Assembly: GCA_028583605.1 (NCBI GenBank)
Contig: CM053331.1
Span: forward strand, 18,088,857 to 18,152,856
Reading direction: 5' to 3'
Source of the DNA: Dastarcus helophoroides
Taxonomy: Eukaryota; Arthropoda; Insecta; Coleoptera; Bothrideridae
Length of the DNA: 64,000 nt
How positions within the stretch are numbered: position 1 is the stretch's first letter; the number at the start of each line of letters is the position of its first letter. Below, piece after piece: positions 46,008-54,199 of the stretch. The notes under the pieces are model-generated. The model was given only the letters and a program-made list of their open reading frames with translations, was not told where the DNA came from and did no database searches. Made by a program: the position numbers and the translations under genes.

Positions 46008-47058
46008 TTGACATATTCATTTGGAATCATCAAATGGATAACCAGAGATATTAAGGACATAAGCAGAATAAATCGTACCCAACTATCACAACATATAATG
46101 CACCATCCAAAAACATGTACAGAAAGAATCACATTGCCAAGGCATCAAGGAGGAAGAGGACTAATAGACGTTACCGAGCTGCATCAAAACCAAATTAAAC
46201 AACTCAGAGCATACTTTCTGCCAAAAGAAGAGAGTCAACTGCATAAAGAGGTAATCAAAGCAGACAAGCAGTATACCCCCCTAAATCTGAACCAAATGTC
46301 AACACAACAACCTGATGAAAATAACAGAAATGAAGCCATCCACAAACAAGAAAAACTACTAGAATGGTCCCAGAAAGCTCTGCACGGTCGTCACTACCAA
46401 ATCGTGCAACAACCTCATATCAGGAAAGAACATTCATACGCATGGCTGACTTCTGGACAACTACACCCTGAAACGGAAGGATTCGCTTTGGCGATACAGG
46501 ACTATACAGACAGACATAATACAGCAGCCAAAATTCTTCACCAAAAAATAGCTCTGAAGCACAACTTAGTTGCAGAAAGGCAGCCATACTTTAAGTATTT
46601 CCCGCAACAACTGTTGGAAAATAGAGAAGCAAAACTGTATTGGGATGTAACGCTGCAAACTGACAGGACAATGGCACACAATAGACCTGACATCACATAC
46701 AAGATAAAAAGAAACAAACAACATACCTTATCGACTTTGCCATACCATAAGACAACAACATTCAACAGAAAGAACAAGACAAAATGAAAAATACACACCG
46801 TTGGCAATTGAAGTCAAAGAGCTATGGAAGCAACGCCATGTCAAACTAGTACCGATGATCCTGTCTCCAACAGGAATAACACCATTAACATTTGTACGGA
46901 ACCTACAGAAACTAAATGTCTTAAAAGCAATACACATAAATTTACAGAAAGCCGTCATACTGAAAACGTGCACCATTGTTCGTAAATTCCTGAATCCACC
47001 TATCCAAAGAACAAACAATAGACCTTTAGTTTGCTTGGTTAACAAACCCGCCAGCTGA
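46008..47058 (+). pseudogene. LINE thumb and restriction-like endonuclease remnant
   Basis: The open frame 46008-46787 begins YSFGIIKWITRDIKDISRIN (thumb after RT), passes LPRHQGGRGLIDV and WSQKALHGRHY, and reaches TDRTMAHNRPDITYKIKRN, the PD part of a PD-(D/E)XK-type nuclease. A shift near 46730 moves the rest (IDFAIPYDNN, MKKYTPLAIEVKELWK, VKLVPMILSPTGITP) into the next frame, which ends at 47058. The expected CCHC knuckle between thumb and nuclease is not visible. Not functional. Confidence 0.8.
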
Positions 47059-47085
47059 AGTGAGCCACAGCTGAGAATAAACCAT

Positions 47086-47344
47086 TATCCGTTAGTATGG
47101 TGCGGTTCCAATACATTTTATAATTTTCATTTTCCAGAATACTCTCTGGATTATATTTATAGTAGGGTGAGCTATCTTCTTTCAGCTTGTACATGTTGGC
47201 TATTTTCTGATGGATAACTTTTGCCACTTGATCATGTCTTGTAAGATATTCACTAGCAGCTAGAGTTTTACAACTTCCGGTAATATGCTGGATGGTTTCA
47301 GGTGCCTCTCTACACTTCCTACATTTGTCATCATTTAGGGGTTC
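47086..47344 (-). pseudogene. Fragment of another R4/Dong-like LINE
   Basis: The - strand reads NDDKCRKCREAPETIQHITG with a following SCKTLA (a CCHC knuckle), then HQKIANMYKLKEDSSPYYKY and YWNRTILTD, the segment between knuckle and nuclease of this LINE group. It differs in sequence from both neighbouring elements, so it is a third lineage. It starts abruptly at the (ATT)n tract and stops abruptly against the + strand element. Confidence 0.75.
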
Positions 47345-47435
<91 letters not shown>

Positions 47436-47436
47436 T
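47345..47436. repeat. (ATT)n microsatellite at LINE 3' end
   Basis: About 30 ATT units, nearly perfect, adjoining the 3' end of the - strand LINE. With 51399-51473 it brackets that element. Confidence 0.95.
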
Positions 47437-47490
47437 TCCCGGCAATCTCTCATCAGGAACCTACCCGGCTCCTCAGATCAGATGCTACTT

Positions 47491-47979
47491 TCATCCAAGA
47501 ACTTTACGCAATATATTTGCAGTGCCGTATAATGCTGTTTCTTGAATTATGTTTCTATTGATGTTTCCAGGAATATCATTCACATTGTATATGAACCTCT
47601 TTGACACAGTACCCAAAGATCCTACAATTATGGGTATTATTTTTGTTCTTAATTTCCACATACGTTGGATTTCTATTTCCAGATCTCTATATTTTATTAT
47701 TTTCTCTACTTCTTTACTATCTACATTGCTATCAGCAGGGATTGCCACATCGACTATCAAACAAGTGCCACTTTTCAGGTCCTTGATGACTATGTCAGGT
47801 TTATTAGCATAAATGGTTCGATCAGTGTATATTTGTTGATCGTATAACAACACAATATTCCCTTTCGACTGCGTAGGTTGAGGCTCATGTTGATACCATT
47901 TAGCAGAAACTTCTATACCATAATTTTTGCTCACAGCCCAATGTATTGTATGTGCATACTCTATTGTGTCTTTTGACAT
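47491..47979 (-). pseudogene. LINE restriction-like endonuclease, C-terminal part
   Basis: A 162-codon open frame, shifted relative to the RT frame near 47950. It holds YTDRTIYANKPDIVIKDL, then TCLIVDVAIPADSNVDSKE and EKIIKYRDLEIEIQRMWK, which is the PD...D..(K) layout of the R2-type restriction-like endonuclease. IIPIIVGSLGTVSKRF and a short tail follow. In R2-type elements this domain nicks the target strand used to prime reverse transcription. Confidence 0.85.
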
Positions 47980-49888
47980 ATTCTGTTTTGGCGAGCTGAG
48001 GGCATGCAGAGACTATATGTTCGATATGTTCTTTTTCTTGTTTGCAGATTCTACATGTGTCATCAGTATTTATTTTCAATATTCTTTTGTCATAGTATTT
48101 GGTTCGTAAAGCTTGGTCTTGTGCAGCGGTTATAAAAGCCTCAGTTTCCCCTTTCATTTTGCAATTCTTTAGCCATTCAAATGAGCCTTGTTGATTGATG
48201 GTGGGCTTATTGATTATTTTTAAGAAGTTTCCTTGTAGGGGCTTTTCTTTCCATTTTGTTTTATGTTCCTCTCTTATGGCTGCCTTTAAATATTTCTTTT
48301 GGTTTTTGATAGCTAATTCAGTGCTATTATTGTCTGGTGGCACAATTTCATAACTGGTCTGTATGTGGTTTGCCTCCGATATTATGTTTTTCTGGCTGGG
48401 CTTTAAGTTTTCAATTTTCTTAATTATATCTACTAGGCTGTCACCTTTCTTCTTTAAGATATATGTGGATAGTCCCAATATTGTTACTTTATATGCTGTT
48501 TCTATTTTACGAAGTCCTCTACCCCCCTCTAATCTAGGTAAGTAAAGTCTATCCACGTCTGCTCTGGGATGTAGTAACTTATACGTGGTCAGTAGCTTAC
48601 GGGTCTTCCTGTCCCATTGCCTAAGTTCCTCTTTTGTCCAATTTATAATACCAAAACTATATTCTAGTACGGGCATTGCTAAATTACCAATCGCTGTTAT
48701 TTTATTTTTTCCTGTAAGTTCTGTGCCTAGTATTAACCTAATTCTTCGAACATACTCTTTTTTTATCTTATCTTTCATCTCGGCATGTTCGATGTCACGG
48801 TTTTCTGTCACTCCTAGATATTTATATGCCTTTTCAGGTTCAAGGTTTTTAATTTCAATTTGTTTGTCCATCTGTAGGTTTTCTGTGTATTTAATCTGCC
48901 CTTTATGAATGACTACCTTGGCGCACTTGTCCAGTCCAAATTGCATATTGACATCTTCACTGAATTGTTTCACAATGCCTAACATGTCATTAACTTCACC
49001 TTCATTGCAGCTGAAGAGTTTTAGATCATCCATGTATAGTAAATGGTGAACCGATGTTTTCTGTACTTTATATCCGCGGTCACTTTCACGCAGCTCTGTT
49101 GATAAGGGTATTAAGCACATGCAGAACAAAAGGGGGGACAGCGAGTCACCTTGGAAGATTCCTCTGTTGATATTTATGGTATTAGTTTCTATCACTCCTT
49201 GTTCTGATGTCAATCTTGCTCTCGTATTCCATTGCTCCATAGCCGTTGTGCAGAAGTGGACTATTTCGGGATCTAGATGATATATTTGCATAGCTTGTTT
49301 TATCCAACTGTGTGGAATGCTGTCGAATGCTTTTTTGTAGTATATCCAAGCCATGGCCAATCCCTTTTTCTTTTCTTTACTGTCTTCCATAATTAGCTTA
49401 TTTAATAACAGGTGCTCCTTGCATCCCAAAGAACCCCTGGAGCAACCTTTTTGCTCAGCTGGTAGAAGATTGTTATTTACTAGATGCTCATAAATTTTAT
49501 CCGAGAATATTTTGGTGATGAGTTTATAGATAACTGATAAGCATCTTATTGGTCGGTAGTTATTCGCTTTGCATGTGTCTTCTGTTTTTGGTAACAGAAA
49601 AGTAATACCTTGCGTAAGTCATTCTGGGATCTGTTTTGGGTGTTTTTTGAGTTCATTTAACGCATAAGCGAATGCCTTATGTGTAGTGTGAAATTTTTTT
49701 AACCAGAAGTTTGGTATTTTGTCCAAACCGGGCGCTTTCCAGTTAGCTGCATTTGATAAGGCCTTTTCTATGTCTCTGATGGTGATCTCTTCGTTTGACA
49801 TAAAAGGTACTTTCTGCGTAGATTTCTCTTCTCTTTTTATCCACTCTGCTTTTGAGTTGTGCCTTGCATTTGTTTCCCACTGATCCAT
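47900..49888 (-). pseudogene. LINE reverse transcriptase and CCHC knuckle
   Basis: One frame from 49888 to 47900 apart from a TGA at 49619-49621. Order: WKAPGLDKIPNFWLKK; NYRPIRCLSVIYKLITKI; EQKGCSRGSLGCKEHLL; IYYKKAFDSIPHSWI (first catalytic Asp); RGIFQGDSLSPLLFCMCL; HLLYMDDLKLFS (YMDD at 49025-49036); MQFGLDKCA; YLGV; the thumb EYSFGIINWTKEEL; LPRLEGGRGLRKIE; and finally the knuckle CRICKQEKEHIEHIVSAC. All RT catalytic residues are kept. The enzyme would prime cDNA synthesis from nicked TAA-repeat DNA. Confidence 0.9.
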
Positions 49889-49947
49889 CCAAAGGGCTTC
49901 TATTTCATTTTGTGATGGTGCTTTTGTGATCCCTGTACTTTTTGTTT

Positions 49948-51117
49948 TTAACTGTTGGTAGAACTTTTTTCCATTTTCTTCAAAAAGTCTGTTTTGTTGA
50001 TAAAAGTCATTTCTCTTTTGATATCTTCGTATTCGCTGTTCTCCTCTACTTTCTGATAGCTGCAGTTATTAGAGATTTCATATTTAATTTTCAAGGAATT
50101 TATTCGATGCTGTACCCTTTTAGAATGTGTTTTGTCAGATTTCCCCTCAGCTAATAAGGATAATTCTTTTCGTAATTCTTCTATTCTTTTCTGTATTCTC
50201 AGTTTCCATCTGGGGCTTTTATGTTGCTTGTTTCTTGTTGTGTTATCCCTTATTTTGATTAACTTTCTTGTGATAACTAACGCGCTAGAGTATACCAAGT
50301 TGTTTAGTTCAGTGATGTCTTTTGTCTGACTTCGTCCGATATATTCTTGTATGATGTCATTAGCTTTTAATATCATTTGTTTGGCTTTATTTGTTTCTTT
50401 GATTGTCGGAAGTCTGCTTCTCTCTGTCATGCTAACTATCTTACTGTTTTCAAGTTCACTGTATATTTGCATCTTTAATTCTAAATCTAAATTTTCTACG
50501 GTGGTCTGCTCTGCATTACTATTGGTATTTTCTAAGTCTAGAGATCCTTTTTCTTTGCCGGTAGTATTATTTTCACTTGAAATTGTCGTGTTTATTTGTT
50601 CTCCGCTATTGTTGTTGAAATTTTGACCTTCTTGAACGTCTTGGGTATTTGTGTGGGTTCTTTGGTCCAACTCTCCTGCTGGTATCTGTTGGTTGGTTAT
50701 TGATTTTCTTACTGAGTTTTGTATTACATCCAGTTCACTTTGTGTTAATTTTTTATTGTTTATGATGTACCTTCTTTGTGTTGCTAGGCTTTTAGAAGAT
50801 ATGTTTGGTCTTGTGTTTGGGTTTCTGTCCCTCCAAAGTTCAAATACGTTCCTTTCTGTAGCAGTTTTTTTCTCCTGCATGTAGTAGTAACACCATATTA
50901 TCTCCGCATATTCTTTCTTGCTCCAACGGAGTCTGTTACCATTATTTTCTCCAATATTGGTTTCATCTTTATTTTGATGTTGTGAAATCACTGGTTCAAT
51001 TTGAGTTTCCTCGTTTTGACTGACAGTGTTTTCTGTTGGTGTATGTCTTAGCGAAGATGCTTGTTCACTGTTTACACAGTTTTCCTTGTTTTGTTTTGTT
51101 TTATTTCTTGTTATCAT
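49948..51117 (-). pseudogene. LINE N-terminal ORF part, Myb-like domain
   Basis: 389 codons from ATG. Residues 1-60 are polar and low in complexity. RLRWSKKEYAEIIWCYYYM with FELWRDRNPNT and LATQRRYIINNKKLTQSEL is the Myb-like DNA-binding region. An Asn/Thr-rich linker and then a Lys/Glu-rich helical region (WKLRIQKRIEELRKELSLL) follow. A frameshift near 49985 ends the frame at 49948, while the homologous text continues in the next frame (KFYQQLK) toward RT, so originally this was the front of one long ORF. Confidence 0.85.
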
Positions 51118-51398
51118 CGTGGTCCCACGAGTAGCTAGGGTGTGTTCGGTCCACCATGGCAGAGCCCCGCATTACCATGGTAAGGCGGCTTATCTACAAC
51201 CAAGTTGCGCCTGTTGCTCGGAGGGCTCCGTACATAACTGTTTGACCCAACAGCCATTCATCTCTTCTGCACGGGTCGCGTAACACATTGAGATTGGAGT
51301 TATTTTTTCGGGGTTTTCTCCTCTACGCTCAGGGCCGTGGTGGCGCTACTCACCATGGTAAGATGCTTACGCTCCTTACCCCCTTGCGGGGTTATTTC

Positions 51399-51473
<75 letters not shown>
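51399..51473. repeat. (ATT)n microsatellite at LINE 5' end
   Basis: About 25 ATT units followed by TATATATA, in the same strand phase as the tract at 47345-47436. Confidence 0.95.
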
Positions 51474-51478
<5 letters not shown>

Positions 51479-52026
51479 GTCCGGCTATATATACCAAGCC
51501 CAGTATGTTCTGCAGGCACTCAGAATCCCAGCCTTTCCATTGGGGTTAGAGCTGTGTATTGTTGGCTAACGTAATTTGAATCATTAAATTATCAAAGGCA
51601 CCTTTAGAGGGGTAAGAAATTTCATTTATACAAATAAGTATAGATATCACAGGTTTTAGCAAGCCAGGCTTATCTTTCTTATTATACCAGGCCCATTTGC
51701 ATCTTTGTATATATTGCGCGCATTATAGGAAGCCCCACAATGATGCCGCTTTTACAGACAGCACGTGGGTGAAAGTCTGCAATCGATTTTATGTAATGTT
51801 TACCTCTGCCGGTCACTGCCAGGTAGAAAATGTTTTATTACAAGGAGATATCCGATGTTTGGTTTGTGTAGATTTTAAATTTGAGAGGTTTGAAGACCTT
51901 TTCAGTAACTTAATATTAGAATTGTTCCCTACTTATTTAATAATGCGAAATACATGAAGGAAATACAACTGGTGTGAATTTTTGATTGCTATTTTTATCC
52001 AAACTATTTTAAAAATAGTTTTAGAT
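51474..52026. other. Unassigned sequence
   Basis: An 86-codon frame at 51697-51957 (+) has several Cys and His but no recognised family. Nothing else is supported before the ribozyme array. Confidence 0.35.
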
Positions 52027-52041
52027 TAAGTACCTATCGTA
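52027..52041 (+). repeat. Target-site duplication, left copy
   Basis: TAAGTACCTATCGTA, identical to 53592-53606 on the other side of the ribozyme array. Confidence 0.85.
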
Positions 52042-52115
52042 TGCAAAAAGAATGCAACCTAGACTACAAATTCATGCAGCCCTCCAGGCGTGTATAGTGA
52101 ATCATAGGTAGCTGA

Positions 52116-52247
52116 ACTACCAACAGTTGAAACACTGCCACCTAGCGAAGCGGTTGCTCTCTAGGAGAGTTCCCAGAAGACACTACCAACAGTTGAAAAC
52201 ACTGCCACCTAGCGAAGCGGTTGCTCTCTAGGAGAGTTCCCAGAAGA
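52116..52247. repeat. 66-bp tandem duplication within inverted arm
   Basis: The segment from ACTACCAACAGTTG to CCCAGAAGAC occurs at 52116 and again at 52182 in the inverted arm only; the + units have it once. The second copy has one extra A. This marks a rearrangement at or after insertion. Confidence 0.8.
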
Positions 52248-52280
52248 CAAGGATTCTATAATGCACAGACCAATAGGTTT

Positions 52281-52380
52281 GAACATTTATTAGATTCGAA
52301 GTTTGGAAACCAAATACCGGTTTCGATCTTGTTAGATCTCGTCAGTTTGGTATATCCAACTCGAATGCTAATAAATGTTC
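52281..52380 (-). ncRNA. Hammerhead ribozyme, inverted copy
   Basis: A 100-base module identical in design to the + strand copies, read on the - strand. The predicted cleavage lies between 52315 and 52314, after GGTA. It belongs to the inverted first repeat of the array. Confidence 0.9.
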
Positions 52381-52390
52381 CGAAATGTTC

Positions 52391-52435
52391 CGAAACCGGT
52401 ATTTGGTTTCCAAACTTCGAATCTAATAAATGTTC
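52391..52435 (+). ncRNA. Half hammerhead, lacking CTGACGA side
   Basis: Starts at CGAAACCGGTATTTGG and keeps the 3' half of the ribozyme, but the stem I 5' strand, CTGACGA and stem II are missing at the inversion junction. It cannot fold into a ribozyme by itself. Confidence 0.8.
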
Positions 52436-52712
52436 AAACCTATTGGTCTGTGCATTATAGAATCCTTGTCTTCTGGGAACTCTCCTAGAGAGCAACCGCT
52501 TCGCTAGGTGGCAGTGTTTCAACTGTTGGTAGTTCAGCTACCTATGATTCACTATACACGCCTGGAGGGCTGCATGAATTTGTAGTCTAGGTTGCATTCT
52601 TTTTGCATACGACATTGTTGGTGATGGCCATAGTTTCTCTATGGACCAATAGGTGGTAGTACTAAAGAGTCACTCGCTTGACGCCTGTGATTGTTTTAGT
52701 ACTTACTTGGCG

Positions 52713-52812
52713 GAACATTTATTAGCATTCGAGTTGGATATACCAAACTGACGAGATCTAACAAGATCGAAACCGGTATTTGGTTTCCAAACTTCGAATC
52801 TAATAAATGTTC
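52713..52812 (+). ncRNA. Type I hammerhead ribozyme, unit 2
   Basis: Boxes: long stem I 5' strand from 52713 (AACATTTATTAG...GTTGG, internal loop, ACCAAA); CTGACGA 52748-52754; stem II GATC 52755-52758 and GATC 52765-52768 with loop TAACAA; GAAA 52769-52772; stem III ACCGGT 52772-52777, a palindrome with no loop; and A at 52778 as the cleavage residue (GTA). TTTGGT then closes stem I with the complement of the 5' strand to 52812. All core bases fit the hammerhead consensus. The self-complementary stem III suggests dimeric action, as described for other satellite and Penelope hammerheads. Confidence 0.93.
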
Positions 52813-53089
52813 AAACCTATTGGTCTGTGCATTATAGAATCCTTGTCTTCTGGGAACTCTCCTAGAGAGCAACCGCTTCGCTAGGTGGCAGTGTTTCAAC
52901 TGTTGGTAGTTCAGCTACCTATGATTCACTATACACGCCTGGAGGGCTGCATGAATTTGTAGTCTAGGTTGCATTCTTTTTGCATACGACATTGTTGGTG
53001 ATGGCCATAGTTTCTCTATGGACCAATAGGTGGTAGTACTAAAGAGTCACTCGCTTGACGCCTGTGATTGTTTTAGTACTTACTTGGCG

Positions 53090-53189
53090 GAACATTTATT
53101 AGCATTCGAGTTGGATATACCAAACTGACGAGATCTAACAAGATCGAAACCGGTATTTGGTTTCCAAACTTCGAATCTAATAAATGTTC
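53090..53189 (+). ncRNA. Type I hammerhead ribozyme, unit 3
   Basis: Identical module to 52713-52812, 377 bases on; predicted cleavage after A53155. Confidence 0.93.
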
Positions 53190-53466
53190 AAACCTATTGG
53201 TCTGTGCATTATAGAATCCTTGTCTTCTGGGAACTCTCCTAGAGAGCAACCGCTTCGCTAGGTGGCAGTGTTTCAACTGTTGGTAGTTCAGCTACCTATG
53301 ATTCACTATACACGCCTGGAGGGCTGCATGAATTTGTAGTCTAGGTTGCATTCTTTTTGCATACGACATTGTTGGTGATGGCCATAGTTTCTCTATGGAC
53401 CAATAGGTGGTAGTACTAAAGAGTCACTCGCTTGACGCCTGTGATTGTTTTAGTACTTACTTGGCG

Positions 53467-53566
53467 GAACTTTTATTAGCATTCGAGTTGGATATACCAA
53501 ACTGACGAGATCTAACAAGATCGAAACCGGTATTTGGTTTCCAAACTTCGAATCTAATAAATGTTC
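53467..53566 (+). ncRNA. Type I hammerhead ribozyme, unit 4
   Basis: Same module; one change at the distal end of stem I (AACTTTTATT for AACATTTATT), away from the core. Predicted cleavage after A53532. The unit is cut short at 53591 where the target duplication begins. Confidence 0.93.
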
Positions 53567-53591
53567 AAACCTATTGGTCTGTGCATTATAG

Positions 53592-53606
53592 TAAGTACCT
53601 ATCGTA
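53592..53606 (+). repeat. Target-site duplication, right copy
   Basis: TAAGTACCTATCGTA, the partner of 52027-52041. Confidence 0.85.
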
Positions 53607-54199
53607 AGAATTTTTCACAACTTAATCCAATTTATAATGAGATCTATGAAACATAAAAGAGATATAATAGCGCCAAATTACTTCTGATATCTATTATTTA
53701 AGCAAACTTGTTTCAAAGTATGTAATTTGAAACTAAAACAAAACAAAAAAAGCTCTTTTTGCAGTAACAAAAACCGGAATTAAGTCAAAAAAAATGTGTC
53801 ATTTTTTCGGTTTATTCCAAGTTTAAATGCTAACATTATTACAATCTTAGTCTTAACTTAAATTCCAAAAATCTATTGTTCAGTAATCTAAAAAAGTGTT
53901 ACAGATACATATTTTTCACATAAAAATAAACAGTTATTTCGATTTGTCATGAGAAGAATTCTTCTTAATATAAACTTCGAAACAGTTACCGAAAAAATAT
54001 ACAAATTTTAAAAAATAAAACAGCAAAAATTTTATTATTTATTATATTATTTATTTTGGATTATATTTTAAACATTTAAACTGTGAGGTAATCTATATCT
54101 TGGTTAAATTATGGGTATTAAATTAAAGGCCTTTTTATATCGTGTTCAATATATAAAGTTATTTTCACAGAACAATACAAATAAAAGTATCAAATTCGC
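53607..54199. other. Unassigned AT-rich sequence
   Basis: Nothing recognisable. Confidence 0.4.

Larger units (their letters stand above)
42565..47085 (+). mobile_element. R4/Dong-like LINE (RLE type), + strand copy
   Basis: Starts just after a short TAA tract (ATAATAATAATAA to 42564) with AACCCTGGAGGGGTTGC. In order: a 5' leader; a Myb-like DNA-binding region (RMVWTDEMNQHVMRHYF, EQRLMDQKRVITTNNRLPP); a linker; RT front (KRKAPGIDGIQNFWYK); IDYQKAFDSVPHSWL-type text broken by the Penelope insertion 44653-45427; then GIFQGDFLS, HLMYMDDIKIYG and MQFGIDKCK; the thumb (YSFGIIKWITRDI, LPRHQGGRGL); and a restriction-like endonuclease (NRPDITYKI, a LIDFAIPYDNN-type motif, VKLVPMILSPTGITP). Stops and shifts are frequent and the CCHC knuckle seems lost. 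Confidence 0.85.
47437..51398 (-). mobile_element. R4/Dong-like LINE, near full length, in (TAA)n
   Basis: A 3962-bp element between two (ATT)n tracts. It reads on the - strand: 5' leader (51398-51118) starting with a CCCCGCAAGGGGG hairpin; a single original ORF of about 1200 codons; and a 3' UTR of only about 50 bases. Only three lesions are evident: a frameshift near 49985, a TGA at 49619-49621 where Trp would fit, and a frameshift near 47950. R4/Dong LINEs use a restriction-like endonuclease, and Dong of silkworm is known in TAA repeats, so target specificity is likely preserved here. Confidence 0.9.
52042..53591. mobile_element. Retrozyme-like hammerhead repeat array
   Basis: A 1550-bp insertion made of a 377-bp unit. 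The left part (52042-52380) is inverted; after a small scar (ATGTTCCGA twice, 52375-52393) the array continues in + orientation, with unit starts at 52713, 53090 and 53467 exactly 377 bases apart. Units are almost identical, so the array is young. Each complete unit contains one canonical hammerhead ribozyme. No conserved protein is encoded; the 67-88 codon frames on the - strand are by-products of repetition. A 15-bp duplication flanks the whole block. Size, tandem form and a type I hammerhead match what is known of animal retrozymes, which yield circular RNAs. Confidence 0.85.

Noticed and set aside
47292..47561. Poly-Ile/poly-Leu frames across the (ATT)n tract, and poly-Tyr/Ile frames at 51288-51549
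   Set aside because: Pure translation of a trinucleotide microsatellite.
52221..53276. Four nearly identical 67-88 codon frames (MKHCHLAKRLL... on -, related ones on +)
   Set aside because: They are copies of the 377-bp non-coding ribozyme unit read in one frame; no start context, no family motif, and identity follows from repetition.
52042..53591. CRISPR-like or rDNA-spacer-like array
   Set aside because: Repeats are 377 bp and contiguous with no unique spacers, and the context is eukaryotic.
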